DNA of 64,000 nucleotides, from positions 3,038,001 to 3,102,000 of the forward strand of contig NZ_CP107845.1 in the NCBI RefSeq assembly GCF_041431415.1, written 5' to 3'. This document shows, one piece after another, positions 43,453 through 52,233 of the stretch. Under the pieces are notes generated by a model that had not been told where the DNA came from, did no database searches, and saw only the letters and a list, made by a program, of their open reading frames with translations. The DNA is from Streptomyces sp. NBC_00513. GTDB taxonomy: Bacteria > Actinomycetota > Actinomycetes > Streptomycetales > Streptomycetaceae. Position numbers and translations under genes: made by a program. Within the stretch, counting starts at the first letter, position 1. Each line of letters starts with the position of its first letter.

Positions 43453-44613
43453 ATGTCCCTCGACCACCGGCTCACCCCCGAGCACGAGGAACTCCGCCGC
43501 ACCGTCGAGGCCTTCGCGCACGACGTCGTCGCCCCCAAGATCGGCGACCTGTACGAGCGGCACGAGTTCCCGTACGAGATCGTCCGCGAGATGGGCCGCA
43601 TGGGCCTGTTCGGCCTGCCCTTCCCGGAGGAGTACGGCGGCATGGGCGGCGACTACCTCGCCCTCGGCATCGCCCTGGAGGAGCTGGCCCGCGTCGACTC
43701 CTCGGTCGCCATCACCCTGGAGGCCGGCGTCTCGCTCGGCGCCATGCCGATCCACCTGTTCGGCACCGAGGAGCAGAAGCGGGAGTGGCTGCCGAGGATG
43801 TGCTCCGGCGAGGTGCTGGGCGCCTTCGGTCTGACCGAGCCGGACGGCGGCTCGGACGCGGGCGGCACCCGCACGACGGCCGTCAAGGACGGTGACCAGT
43901 GGGTGATCAACGGTTCGAAGTGCTTCATCACCAACTCCGGTACGGACATCACCGGGTTGGTCACGGTCACCGCGGTGACCGGGCGCAAGGCGGACGGCCG
44001 GCCCGAGATCTCCTCGATCATCGTGCCGTCCGGAACACCCGGCTTCACGGTGGCGGCCCCGTACTCCAAGGTCGGCTGGAACTCCTCCGACACCCGTGAA
44101 CTGTCCTTCCAGGACGTGCGGGTGCCCCTGGCCAACCTGGTCGGCCAGGAGGGCCGCGGCTACGCCCAGTTCCTGCGGATCCTCGACGAGGGCCGCATCG
44201 CCATCTCCGCGCTCGCCACGGGCCTGGCCCAGGGCTGTGTCGACGAGTCGGTGAAGTACGCCAAGGAGCGCAAGGCCTTCGGCCGGCCCATCGGCGACAA
44301 CCAGGCCATCCAGTTCAAGCTGGCGGACATGGAGATGCGCGCCCACATGGCTCGTGTCGGCTGGCGGGACGCGGCCTCGCGGCTGGTGGCCGGCGAGCCG
44401 TTCAAGAAGGAGGCGGCCATCGCCAAGCTGTACTCCTCCACGGTCGCCGTCGACAACGCCCGTGAGGCCACGCAGATCCACGGCGGCTACGGGTTCATGA
44501 ACGAGTACCCGGTGGCCCGCATGTGGCGGGACTCCAAGATCCTGGAGATCGGCGAGGGCACCAGCGAGGTGCAGCGCATGCTGATCGCCCGCGAACTGGG
44601 CTTCGCCGGCTGA
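43453..44613 (+). CDS. Acyl-CoA dehydrogenase, probably isovaleryl-CoA type
   Basis: 386 residues, seven bases after the HMG-CoA lyase stop and last gene of the operon. FAD/acyl-CoA signatures GAFGLTEPDGGSDAGGTRTTA and HGGYGFMNEYPVARMWRDSKILEIGEGTSEVQRMLIARELGF are intact. The catalytic Glu is expected in the SEVQRM or mid-domain position that differs between families. Together with the carboxylase and HMG-CoA lyase it would complete the isovaleryl-CoA branch of leucine degradation, so isovaleryl-CoA is the likely substrate; some organisms use it for other short branched acyl-CoAs. Confidence 0.9.
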   Translation: MSLDHRLTPEHEELRRTVEAFAHDVVAPKIGDLYERHEFPYEIVREMGRMGLFGLPFPEEYGGMGGDYLALGIALEELARVDSSVAITLEAGVSLGAMPIHLFGTEEQKREWLPRMCSGEVLGAFGLTEPDGGSDAGGTRTTAVKDGDQWVINGSKCFITNSGTDITGLVTVTAVTGRKADGRPEISSIIVPSGTPGFTVAAPYSKVGWNSSDTRELSFQDVRVPLANLVGQEGRGYAQFLRILDEGRIAISALATGLAQGCVDESVKYAKERKAFGRPIGDNQAIQFKLADMEMRAHMARVGWRDAASRLVAGEPFKKEAAIAKLYSSTVAVDNAREATQIHGGYGFMNEYPVARMWRDSKILEIGEGTSEVQRMLIARELGFAG

Positions 44614-44618
44614 CCGGT

Positions 44619-44638
44619 GGCCGACCGAAAGGTCGGCC
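44619..44638 (+). terminator. Terminator of the leucine-catabolic operon
   Basis: GGCCGACC-GAAA-GGTCGGCC: a perfect eight-base stem closed by a GNRA tetraloop, six bases after the acyl-CoA dehydrogenase stop. Confidence 0.75.
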
Positions 44639-44699
44639 GAGGAGCAGTTCACCCGAGGGGGCCCGGAGAAAGATTAGGGCCCCCTTACCGTTTTCGGCC

Positions 44700-44716
44700 A
44701 AGGTTAGGCTAACCTT
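44700..44716. promoter_or_regulatory. Iron box (DmdR/IdeR) before desE
   Basis: AAGGTTAGGCTAACCTT, inverted-repeat core matching the TTAGGTTAGGCTAACCTAA iron-box consensus of DtxR-family repressors, 52 bases before the desE start. Repression when iron is sufficient is expected. Confidence 0.88.
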
Positions 44717-44767
44717 CCCTCCGAACGGCCCAGTGGCCGCCCGGCACGCACGAAAGCGGACATCGAC

Positions 44768-45808
44768 ATGCCCAAGTCCCGATCCTCCCTCCTCACCCGC
44801 CGCGGTCTCATCGCGGCCGGCGGTGCCCTGAGCCTCGTCGCGGCGCTCTCCGCGTGCGGCGGCACCGACAAGGCGAAGGACGGGGCCGGCGAGGCGGACA
44901 AGACCGCTGCGGCCTCGGGCCCCTGGACCTTCAAGGACGACCTCGGCAAGGACGTCTCCACGAAGGCCGCCCCGAAGAACGTCGTCGCCTTCACCGGCAC
45001 CGCCGCCGCCCTTTACGACTACGGCGTGAGCGTCAAGGGCGTCTTCGGCCCGACCAAGACCGCCGACGGCAAGCCCGACGTCCAGGCCGGCTCGATGGAC
45101 ATATCCAAGGTCGAGGTCCTCGGCAACGTCTACGACGAGTTCAACGTCGAGAAGTACGCGGCCCTCCAGCCCGACCTGCTGGTCACCAACTCCTGGGACG
45201 GCTCGTACTGGTACGTCCCGGAGGCCTCCAAGGACAAGATCCTGAAGCTGGCCCCGGCCGCCGCGATCAAGGTCGGCGGCGACGTCAGCATGGACAAGGC
45301 GCTGGCCCGCACCGCGGACCTCGCCAAGTCCCTCGGCGCCGACATGAACGCCAAGAAGGCCGTGGACGCCAAGGCCCGCTTCGAGGCCGCCTCCGCCAAG
45401 GTCCGCGAGGCCACCAAGGCGAACCCGGGCATCAAGGTGCTCGTCGGTTCCGGCGCGGCCGACCTGTTCTACGTCTCCACCCCGAAGACCTCCGCCGACC
45501 TGAAGTACTTCGAGTCGCTCGGCGTCGAGTTCGTCGCCCCGGAGAAGCTGGACGAGGGCGGCTTCTTCGAGAGCCTCAGCTGGGAGAACGCCGGCAAGTA
45601 CAAGGCCGACGTCATCCTGCTCGACAACCGCACCGGCACCCTGCAGCCGAAGGACCTGGCGGCCAAGCCGACCTGGGCCGAGATGCCCGCAGTCAAGGCC
45701 GGTCAGATCACCCCGCGCGTGACCGAGCCGATCTTCTCGTACGAGAAGTGCGCGCAGCTGCTGGAGGACCTGGCGAAGTCCATCCAGGGCGCCAAGAAGG
45801 TCAGCTGA
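44768..45808 (+). CDS. desE: Ferric-siderophore ABC substrate-binding lipoprotein
   Basis: 346 residues. N-terminus with twin arginines and lipobox (LTRRGLIAAGGALSLVAALSAC, Cys in LSAC), so a lipoprotein on the outer face of the membrane. The mature part is a class III periplasmic-binding fold: VVAFTGTAAALYDYGVSVKGVFG, KYAALQPDLLVTNSWDG, then LGVEFVAPEKLDEGGFFESLSWE. It should capture ferrioxamines for import; the permease genes are not in the window. An iron box lies just upstream and desF follows, the standard desferrioxamine arrangement. ATG at 44768. Confidence 0.9.
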   Translation: MPKSRSSLLTRRGLIAAGGALSLVAALSACGGTDKAKDGAGEADKTAAASGPWTFKDDLGKDVSTKAAPKNVVAFTGTAAALYDYGVSVKGVFGPTKTADGKPDVQAGSMDISKVEVLGNVYDEFNVEKYAALQPDLLVTNSWDGSYWYVPEASKDKILKLAPAAAIKVGGDVSMDKALARTADLAKSLGADMNAKKAVDAKARFEAASAKVREATKANPGIKVLVGSGAADLFYVSTPKTSADLKYFESLGVEFVAPEKLDEGGFFESLSWENAGKYKADVILLDNRTGTLQPKDLAAKPTWAEMPAVKAGQITPRVTEPIFSYEKCAQLLEDLAKSIQGAKKVS

Positions 45809-45860
45809 CCCCCGGCGCCCCCGACCGGCGCCGCACACACCCCCAGGAGGGACTCACCGC

Positions 45861-46766
45861 ATGACCGTCACCGCATCCGACGCGGCCCCGGCCGTGGCCC
45901 ACTTCCGGTTCTTCGAACTCGAGGTGCTCCGCACGCGCCGTCTCGGCCACTCGTTCCTGCGCGTCACGTTCGGCGGCGAGTCCCTCTCGGAGTTCCGCTC
46001 CGGCGGGTACGACCAGAGCCTGTCGCTCTTCCTGCCGGCCGAGGGCGCCGAGCACACCGTCCTGCCCTCCACGGACGAGGACACGTGGTTCGCCGCCTGG
46101 CGGGCGATCCCCGAGGCCGAGCGCCCGGTGATGCGCTCGTACACCGTGCGCGAGCAGCGCCGAACGCCCGAGGGCGTGGACGAGGTCGACATCGACTTCG
46201 TGCTCCACGGCGACTCCTCCCCCGCGTCCCGCTGGGCCGGGCGGGCCGTCGCCGGCCGCCGGGTCATGCTGATCGGGCCGGCCGTCGCGGAGAACAAGTC
46301 CGTGCGGTTCCAGCCGCCGGCCGCCACCGACGCCGTCCTGCTGTACGCGGACGAGACCGCGCTGCCCGCCGCCTCCGCGATCCTCGAACGACTGCCCGCC
46401 GGCACGCCGGTGAAGGCCTGGTTCGAGGTCCCGCACGAGGACGACCGACTCACCCCGGTGACCCTCGCCGACGCGGACATCACCTGGATCGTCCGTGACC
46501 CCGCCCTGGGGCGCGAGCGCGCCGACCGGCTCGTGGACGTGATCCGCGCGGCCGAACCGCTTGCCGCGCAGGCCCCGTACGCCTGGATCGCCGGCGAGGC
46601 GGGCACGATCCGCGCGGTCCGCCGCCACCTCGTGCGGGAACGTTCCATCGATCGGCGCGCGGTGCGCTTCGTCGGCTACTGGCGCCTCGGCGCGAGCGAG
46701 GAAGAGCTGCTCGCCGAGGCCTACGCGGGCCAGGCTCCCAGCGAGGACGCCACCGCGACCCTGTAG
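45861..46766 (+). CDS. desF: Siderophore-interacting flavoprotein (ferric-siderophore reductase)
   Basis: 301 residues of the SIP family. FAD-binding FELEVLRTRRLGHSFLRVTFGGESL and MRSYTVREQR, then an NAD(P)H domain (VLLYADETALPAASAILERLP) and the closing AWIAGEAGTIRAVRRHLVRERSIDRRAVRFVGYWRLGASEEEL. It releases iron from imported siderophore by reduction in the cytosol. Together with desE it forms a two-gene unit under the iron box at 44700. GGAGG precedes the start. A large hairpin follows. Confidence 0.9.
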   Translation: MTVTASDAAPAVAHFRFFELEVLRTRRLGHSFLRVTFGGESLSEFRSGGYDQSLSLFLPAEGAEHTVLPSTDEDTWFAAWRAIPEAERPVMRSYTVREQRRTPEGVDEVDIDFVLHGDSSPASRWAGRAVAGRRVMLIGPAVAENKSVRFQPPAATDAVLLYADETALPAASAILERLPAGTPVKAWFEVPHEDDRLTPVTLADADITWIVRDPALGRERADRLVDVIRAAEPLAAQAPYAWIAGEAGTIRAVRRHLVRERSIDRRAVRFVGYWRLGASEEELLAEAYAGQAPSEDATATL

Positions 46767-46784
46767 CCCTCGCGGGCCCTCGGT

Positions 46785-46814
46785 CCCACGTACGCGACTC
46801 CCACGTACGCGACT
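46785..46814 (+). repeat. Tandem 15-base duplication after desF
   Basis: CCCACGTACGCGACT occurs twice back to back, starting 18 bases after the desF stop, followed by a partial third copy. Confidence 0.8.
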
Positions 46815-46850
46815 CGCACGCACACAACTCCCGCGCTCCGCGCGGACATT

Positions 46851-46887
46851 GAGAGACGGGTCTCGGCCTCCGGCCGGGGCCCCTCTC
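46851..46887 (+). terminator. Terminator between desF and desA
   Basis: GAGAG ... CTCTC outer stem with inner GGG/CCC and GGCC-TCC-GGCC pairing, ending in CTATTT on the plus strand. It separates desEF from desABCD, which therefore has its own promoter and iron box. Confidence 0.75.
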
Positions 46888-46902
46888 TATTTGGTCTGAA
46901 AC

Positions 46903-46921
46903 TTAGGCTAGGCTAACCTAA
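46903..46921. promoter_or_regulatory. Iron box (DmdR/IdeR) before desA
   Basis: TTAGGCTAGGCTAACCTAA, one mismatch from the iron-box consensus, 45 bases upstream of desA. Controls the biosynthetic operon. Confidence 0.92.
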
Positions 46922-46966
46922 GACTTCTCCCCACTCCCCCCTCTTCCCCTGCCCGGAGGAAAGTTG

Positions 46967-48457
46967 ATGCGTTCGCATCTGCTGAACGAGACGACCGCAG
47001 ACCTCTACCGGCGTACCGTCACCGAAGGCGTCGAACGCGTCGCCGCGAAGATCGCGACCACGGAACGGCCCCACACCGGTATATCCGTCGACGAACTCGC
47101 CCCGGTCATCGACGCGATCGACCTCGACAAGCCCCTCGAGGACCCGGCCGCCGTGCTGGACGAACTCGAAGAGGTCTACCTCCGGGACGCGGTGTACTTC
47201 CACCACCCGCGCTACCTCGGCCACCTCAACTGCCCGGTCGTCATCCCGGCCGTGCTCGGCGAGGCGATCCTCTCCGCCGTCAACTCCTCCCTCGACACCT
47301 GGGACCAGTCCATCGGCGGCACCCTCATCGAGCGCCGCCTGATCGACTGGACCGCGCGGCGCATCGGCCTCGGCGAGGGCGCGGACGGCGTCTTCACCTC
47401 CGGCGGCAGCCAGTCCAACTTCCACGCGCTGCTCCTGGCCCGCGACGAGGCCTGCCGCCTGGTCATGAAGCGGGCGCTGAACGAGGGTCGGGAACTCAGC
47501 AAGGCCGAGGTCCTGCCCAAGCTGCGCATCTTCAGCTCCGAGGCCAGCCACTTCAGCGTGAAGAAGTCGGCGGCCATGCTCGGACTCGGCTACGAGGCCG
47601 TCGTCTCCGTCCCGGTCGACCGCAACCGCCGCATGGACACCTCGGTACTCGCCCTGGAGCTGGAGGAGTGCGAGCGCGAGGGCCTCTTCCCGATGGCCGT
47701 CGTCGCCACCGCCGGCACCACCGACTTCGGGTCCATCGACCCGCTGCACGAGATCGCCCGCCTGGCCGGGCAGTACTCCGCGTGGATGCACGTGGACGCC
47801 GCCTACGGCTGCGGGCTGCTGATCTCGCCCACCCGCCGGCACCTCCTCGACGGCATCGAGCGCGCCGACTCGGTCACCGTCGACTACCACAAGTCGTTCT
47901 TCCAGCCCGTGAGTTCCAGCGCCGTGCTGGTCCGGGACCGGGACACCCTGGGGCACGCCACGTACCACGCGGACTACCTCAACCCCCGCCGGATGGCGGA
48001 GGAGCGGATCCCGAACCAGGTGGACAAGTCCATCCAGACCACGCGCCGCTTCGACGCCCTCAAGCTCTGGATGACCCTGCGCGTCATGGGCGCCGACGGT
48101 CTCGGCTCGCTCTTCGACGAGGTCGTCTCGCTGGCCGCCGAGGGCTGGGACATCATCGACGCCGACGCGCGCTTCGAGGTCGTCGTCAAGCCGCAGATCT
48201 CCACGCTGGTCTTCCGCTACGTCCCCGAGGGCGACGTCCGCGCCGACCTCGTCGACGAGGCGAACCTGCACGCCCGCAAGGCCCTGTTCGCCTCCGGTGA
48301 GGCCGTCGTCGCCGGCACCAAGGTGGACGGCCGCCAGTACCTGAAGTTCACCCTCCTCAACCCGCAGACCACGACGGCCGACATCGCTGCCGTCCTCGAC
48401 CTTCTCGCCGCACATGCCGAGCAGTTCTTGGGAGAATCCCTTGCCCTCCACCGCTGA
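46967..48457 (+). CDS. desA: Lysine decarboxylase of desferrioxamine synthesis
   Basis: 496 residues, PLP-dependent group II decarboxylase producing cadaverine from lysine, first step of desferrioxamine assembly. Seen: [37 protein letters not shown] (cofactor phosphate), the Asp in [14 protein letters not shown], and the PLP lysine 309 in [16 protein letters not shown]. The cluster order and an iron box just upstream support the assignment. GGAGGA precedes the ATG at 46967. Overlaps the desB start by about 17 bases. Confidence 0.93.
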   Translation: MRSHLLNETTADLYRRTVTEGVERVAAKIATTERPHTGISVDELAPVIDAIDLDKPLEDPAAVLDELEEVYLRDAVYFHHPRYLGHLNCPVVIPAVLGEAILSAVNSSLDTWDQSIGGTLIERRLIDWTARRIGLGEGADGVFTSGGSQSNFHALLLARDEACRLVMKRALNEGRELSKAEVLPKLRIFSSEASHFSVKKSAAMLGLGYEAVVSVPVDRNRRMDTSVLALELEECEREGLFPMAVVATAGTTDFGSIDPLHEIARLAGQYSAWMHVDAAYGCGLLISPTRRHLLDGIERADSVTVDYHKSFFQPVSSSAVLVRDRDTLGHATYHADYLNPRRMAEERIPNQVDKSIQTTRRFDALKLWMTLRVMGADGLGSLFDEVVSLAAEGWDIIDADARFEVVVKPQISTLVFRYVPEGDVRADLVDEANLHARKALFASGEAVVAGTKVDGRQYLKFTLLNPQTTTADIAAVLDLLAAHAEQFLGESLALHR

Positions 48458-49739
48458 GACCCACGACTTCATCGGCATCGGCGTCGGTCCGTTCAATCTG
48501 GGACTCGCCTGCCTGACCGCCCCGCTCGACGAGATCGACGGTCTCTTCATCGAGTCGAAGCCGCACTTCGAGTGGCACGCCGGCATGTTCCTGGACGGCG
48601 CCCACCTGCAGACGCCCTTCATGTCCGACCTGGTCACGCTCGCCGACCCGACCTCGCCCTTCTCCTTCCTGAACTACCTGAAGGACAAGGACCGGCTGTA
48701 CTCCTTCTACATCCGGGAGAACTTCTACCCGCTGCGGGCCGAGTACAACGACTACTGCCGCTGGGCCGCCGACCGTCTCGACAACGTCCGGTGGTCCACC
48801 TCGGTCACCGAGGTCACCTACGACGAGCAGGCCGGCCTGTACGAGGTCCACACCGACAAGGGTGAGACCCACCGGGCCCCCCGCCTGGTCCTGGGCACCG
48901 GCACCCCGCCGCACGTCCCGCGGTCCTGCGAGGGCCTCGGCGGCGACTTCGTGCACAACTCCGCCTACATGCAGAACAAGGCGGAGCTGCAGAAGAAGAA
49001 GTCGATCACCCTCATCGGCTCGGGCCAGAGCGCGGCCGAGATCTACCACGACCTCCTCGCCGAGATCGACGTCCACGACTACCAGCTCAACTGGGTGACC
49101 CGCTCGCCGCGGTTCTTCCCGCTGGAGTACACCAAGCTGACCCTGGAGATGACCTCCCCCGAGTACGTGGACTACTTCCACGCGCTCCCCGAGGACACCC
49201 GGTACCGGCTGGAGACCCAGCAGAAGAACCTCTTCAAGGGCATCGACGGCGACCTGATCAACGCCATCTTCGACCTGCTCTACCAGAAGAAGATCAGCAT
49301 GCCGGGCCAGGTCCCGACCACCCTGCTGACCAACACCTCCCTGAACAGCACCGCGTACGACACCACCACGGGCACGTACACGCTGGGGCTGCGCCAGGAG
49401 GAGCAGGAGCGGGACTTCTCCCTCACCTCCGAGGGCCTGGTGCTGGCCACCGGCTACAAGTACACCTTCCCGGAGTTCCTGAACCCGGTGCGCGACCGCC
49501 TGAACTTCGACGGGCACGGCCGTCTCGACGCCGCCCGCAACTACAGCATCGACACCACGGGCCGCGGGGTCTACCTGCAGAACGGCACCACCCACAACCA
49601 CTCCCTCACCTCGCCCGACCTGGGCATGGCGGCGTACCGGAACGCGTACATCGTCGGTGAGCTCCTCGGCCGCGAGCACTACAAGGTCGAGAAGTCCATC
49701 GCGTTCCAGCAGTTCGCCGCCCCGGAAGGCACCCTCTGA
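48441..49739 (+). CDS. desB: Cadaverine N-monooxygenase
   Basis: 432 residues from a TTG at 48441 (GGGAG site upstream); an in-frame ATG at 48414 is an alternative. Flavoprotein that N-hydroxylates cadaverine: FAD motif [18 protein letters not shown], substrate-side [24 protein letters not shown] motif [18 protein letters not shown] and the C-terminal [15 protein letters not shown] (ATGY signature of the family). Its last base starts desC, so translation is coupled. Confidence 0.92.
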   Translation: MPSTAETHDFIGIGVGPFNLGLACLTAPLDEIDGLFIESKPHFEWHAGMFLDGAHLQTPFMSDLVTLADPTSPFSFLNYLKDKDRLYSFYIRENFYPLRAEYNDYCRWAADRLDNVRWSTSVTEVTYDEQAGLYEVHTDKGETHRAPRLVLGTGTPPHVPRSCEGLGGDFVHNSAYMQNKAELQKKKSITLIGSGQSAAEIYHDLLAEIDVHDYQLNWVTRSPRFFPLEYTKLTLEMTSPEYVDYFHALPEDTRYRLETQQKNLFKGIDGDLINAIFDLLYQKKISMPGQVPTTLLTNTSLNSTAYDTTTGTYTLGLRQEEQERDFSLTSEGLVLATGYKYTFPEFLNPVRDRLNFDGHGRLDAARNYSIDTTGRGVYLQNGTTHNHSLTSPDLGMAAYRNAYIVGELLGREHYKVEKSIAFQQFAAPEGTL

Positions 49740-50323
49740 TGAGCACCACCGAACTCCTCTTCTCCCGCACCGACAAGGAACTCGGTTCCTTCGCCGTGCG
49801 CCCCCTGGACCCCTTCGCCGACGCGGAGCTGCTCCACGGCTGGGTCACCCACCCGAAGGCGTCGTTCTGGATGATGCAGGACGCCTCCCTCCCGGACGTC
49901 GAGCGCGAGTACATGCGGATCGCCGCCCACGAGCACCACCAGGCCTTCATCGGCCTGCACGAGGGCCGTCCCGCGTTCCTGATGGAGACCTACGACCCGT
50001 CCGAGCTGGAGCTGGTCGGCCTCTACGACGCCCGGCCGGGCGACGTCGGCATGCACTTCCTCGTCGCGCCGAGCGACACCCCGCTGCACGGCTTCACCCG
50101 CGCCGTGATCACCACGGTCATGGCCGCGATCTTCGCCGACCCGGCCACCGAGCGCGTCGTGGTCGAGCCGGACGTCGCCAACACCGCCGTGCACGCCCTC
50201 AACGAGACGGTCGGCTTCGTGCCGGAGCGCCAGGTCACCAAGCCGGAGAAGGAAGCCCTCCTGAGCTTCTGCACCCGCGAGCAGTTCGAGGCCGCCGCGG
50301 CCGCCCAGGGGGTATCCATATGA
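49739..50323 (+). CDS. desC: N-hydroxycadaverine acyltransferase
   Basis: 194 residues of the GNAT-like siderophore acyltransferase family (AlcB/RhbD type): HGWVTHPKASFWMMQDA, GMHFLVAPSDTPLHGFTRAVITTVMAAIF, then VVVEPDVANTAVHALNETVGFVPERQV. It adds succinyl or acetyl groups from CoA to N-hydroxycadaverine, giving the hydroxamate units of desferrioxamine. Start and stop overlap both neighbours (TGATG and ATGA), the signature of a tightly coupled operon. Confidence 0.92.
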   Translation: MSTTELLFSRTDKELGSFAVRPLDPFADAELLHGWVTHPKASFWMMQDASLPDVEREYMRIAAHEHHQAFIGLHEGRPAFLMETYDPSELELVGLYDARPGDVGMHFLVAPSDTPLHGFTRAVITTVMAAIFADPATERVVVEPDVANTAVHALNETVGFVPERQVTKPEKEALLSFCTREQFEAAAAAQGVSI

Positions 50324-52101
50324 GCCTCGCCGACGCCGTCGCCCACCTCTCCCCCGAGCTGTGGGCCCGCGCCAACCGCGCCCTGGTCCGCAAGGGCCTC
50401 GCGGAGTTCTCCCACGAACGCCTGCTGACCCCGAAGCCGCTCGGCTCCGACCTCTACTCGGTCCTCAGCGACGACTCGACCGTGGAGTACCGCTTCAAGG
50501 CGGTCCGGCACGCCCTCGACCACTGGTCGGTCGACGAGACCTCCATCACCCGCCACCGGGGCGGCGCCGAACTGGAGCTGGACGCCCTCGACTTCCACAT
50601 CGAGCTGCGCGAGACCCTTGGCCTGAGCGCCGAGGTCCTGCCGGTGTACCTGGAGGAGATCTCCTCCACCCTGGCCGGCACCGGCTACAAGTACACGAAG
50701 CCGCAGGTCTCCTCCGAGGTCCTCGCGAAGTCCTCCTTCCAGGACATCGAGACGGGCATGACCGAGGGCCACCCCTGCTTCGTCGCGAACAACGGCCGGC
50801 TCGGCTTCGGCGTGCACGAGTACCTCTCGTACGCCCCGGAGACCGCCAGCCCCGTCCACCTCGTGTGGGTCGCCGCCCGCAAGGACGTCTCCACCTTCAC
50901 GGCGGGCGCGGGCCTGGACCACGATTCCTTCATGCGCGAGGAGCTCGGCGACGAGACCATCGGCGTCTTCGCCGAGCGGATGACCGCGCTGGGCCTGGAC
51001 CTGGCCGACTTCCACCTCTTCCCCGTGCACCCCTGGCAGTGGTGGAACAAGACCACGGTCACCTTCGCGGCCGAGATCGCGAACCGCCGTCTGGTGCTGC
51101 TGGGCGAGGGCCCCGACGCGTACCTCGCGCAGCAGTCGATCCGCACGTTCTTCAACCAGAGCGCACCGCGCAAGCACTACGTCAAGACCGCCATCTCGGT
51201 CCTCAACATGGGCTTCATGCGGGGTCTGTCGGCCGCGTACATGGAGGCCACCCCGGCCATCAACGACTGGCTGCACCAGCTGATCGAGGGCGACGAGGTC
51301 CTGAGGTCGGTGGACTTCTCGATCATCCGCGAGCGCGCGGCGATCGGCTACCACCACCGCCAGTACGAGCGCGCCACCGACCGGTACTCCCCGTACCGCA
51401 AGATGCTGGCCGCGCTGTGGCGCGAGTCCCCGGTCAACTCGATCCAGGGTGACGAGCGGCTCGCCACCATGGCCTCGCTGCTGCACGTCGACTCCGAGGG
51501 CAAGTCCTTCGTGGGCGCGCTGATCGCGGAGTCGGGCCTCACCCCGACCGAGTGGCTGCGCTCGTACCTGAAGGCGTACCTGGTCCCGCTGCTGCACTGC
51601 TTCTACCAGTACGACCTCGCCTACATGCCGCACGGCGAGAACACCATCCTCGTCATCGAGGGCGGCGTGGTGAAGCGGGCGATCTTCAAGGACATCGCCG
51701 AGGAGATCGTCATCATGGACGCGGACGCGGTGCTGCCGCCCGCGGTCGAGCGGGTCCGGGCGGACATCCCCGAGGACATGAAGCTGCTGTCGATCTTCAC
51801 GGACGTCTTCGACTGCTTCTTCCGCTTCCTCGGCGCGATCCTCGCGGACGAGGGCATCTGCGAGGAGGACACCTTCTGGAAGGCGGTCGCGGACTGCGGC
51901 CACGACTACCAGGAGTCCATGCCCCAGCTGGCGGAGCGCTTCGAGCGGTACGACCTGTTCGCCGAGGAGTTCCAGCTGTCCTGCCTCAACCGTCTCCAGC
52001 TGCGCAACAACAAGCAGATGGTCGACCTCTCCGACCCGTCGGCGGCCCTCCAGCTGATCGGCGACCTCAAGAACCCCGTCGCGCCCTTCGCCCGACGGTG
52101 A
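50320..52101 (+). CDS. desD: NRPS-independent siderophore synthetase
   Basis: 593 residues of the IucA/IucC superfamily. ATP and substrate motifs visible: GHPCFVANNGRLGFGVHEYLSYAPE, FPVHPWQWWNK, QQSIRTFFNQSAPRKHYVKTAISVLNMGF, and YDLAYMPHGENTILVIEGGVVKRAIFKDIAEEI. It joins and cyclises N-hydroxy-N-succinylcadaverine units to desferrioxamine E or similar. ATGA overlap with desC. Last gene of the operon, followed by a very strong terminator. Confidence 0.94.
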   Translation: MSLADAVAHLSPELWARANRALVRKGLAEFSHERLLTPKPLGSDLYSVLSDDSTVEYRFKAVRHALDHWSVDETSITRHRGGAELELDALDFHIELRETLGLSAEVLPVYLEEISSTLAGTGYKYTKPQVSSEVLAKSSFQDIETGMTEGHPCFVANNGRLGFGVHEYLSYAPETASPVHLVWVAARKDVSTFTAGAGLDHDSFMREELGDETIGVFAERMTALGLDLADFHLFPVHPWQWWNKTTVTFAAEIANRRLVLLGEGPDAYLAQQSIRTFFNQSAPRKHYVKTAISVLNMGFMRGLSAAYMEATPAINDWLHQLIEGDEVLRSVDFSIIRERAAIGYHHRQYERATDRYSPYRKMLAALWRESPVNSIQGDERLATMASLLHVDSEGKSFVGALIAESGLTPTEWLRSYLKAYLVPLLHCFYQYDLAYMPHGENTILVIEGGVVKRAIFKDIAEEIVIMDADAVLPPAVERVRADIPEDMKLLSIFTDVFDCFFRFLGAILADEGICEEDTFWKAVADCGHDYQESMPQLAERFERYDLFAEEFQLSCLNRLQLRNNKQMVDLSDPSAALQLIGDLKNPVAPFARR

Positions 52102-52110
52102 CCGACCCGC

Positions 52111-52147
52111 GGGCGGGCTTCCGATACGGTCCCTCGGAAGCCCGCCC
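52111..52147 (+). terminator. Terminator of the desABCD operon
   Basis: GGGCGGGCTTCCGA pairs exactly with TCGGAAGCCCGCCC around a nine-base loop, nine bases past the desD stop. Confidence 0.85.
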
Positions 52148-52177
52148 GCGCCCTTGCGCCCGACCGCCCCGTTTGCC

Positions 52178-52233
52178 GGGTCACCGGGTCACCGCGTCAC
52201 CGGGTCACCGGGTCACCGGGTCACCGGGTCACC
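52178..52233. repeat. Eight-base tandem repeat between desD and the hexosaminidase
   Basis: Seven direct copies of GGGTCACC (the third is GCGTCACC) and a partial eighth. The right end contains the stop codon of the convergent hexosaminidase gene (52229-52231). The unit is not a multiple of three, so copy number changes at the right end could alter that protein's C-terminus. Confidence 0.9.

Noticed and set aside
52178..52233. CRISPR array
   Set aside because: Direct eight-base copies have no spacers between them and no cas gene is in the window.
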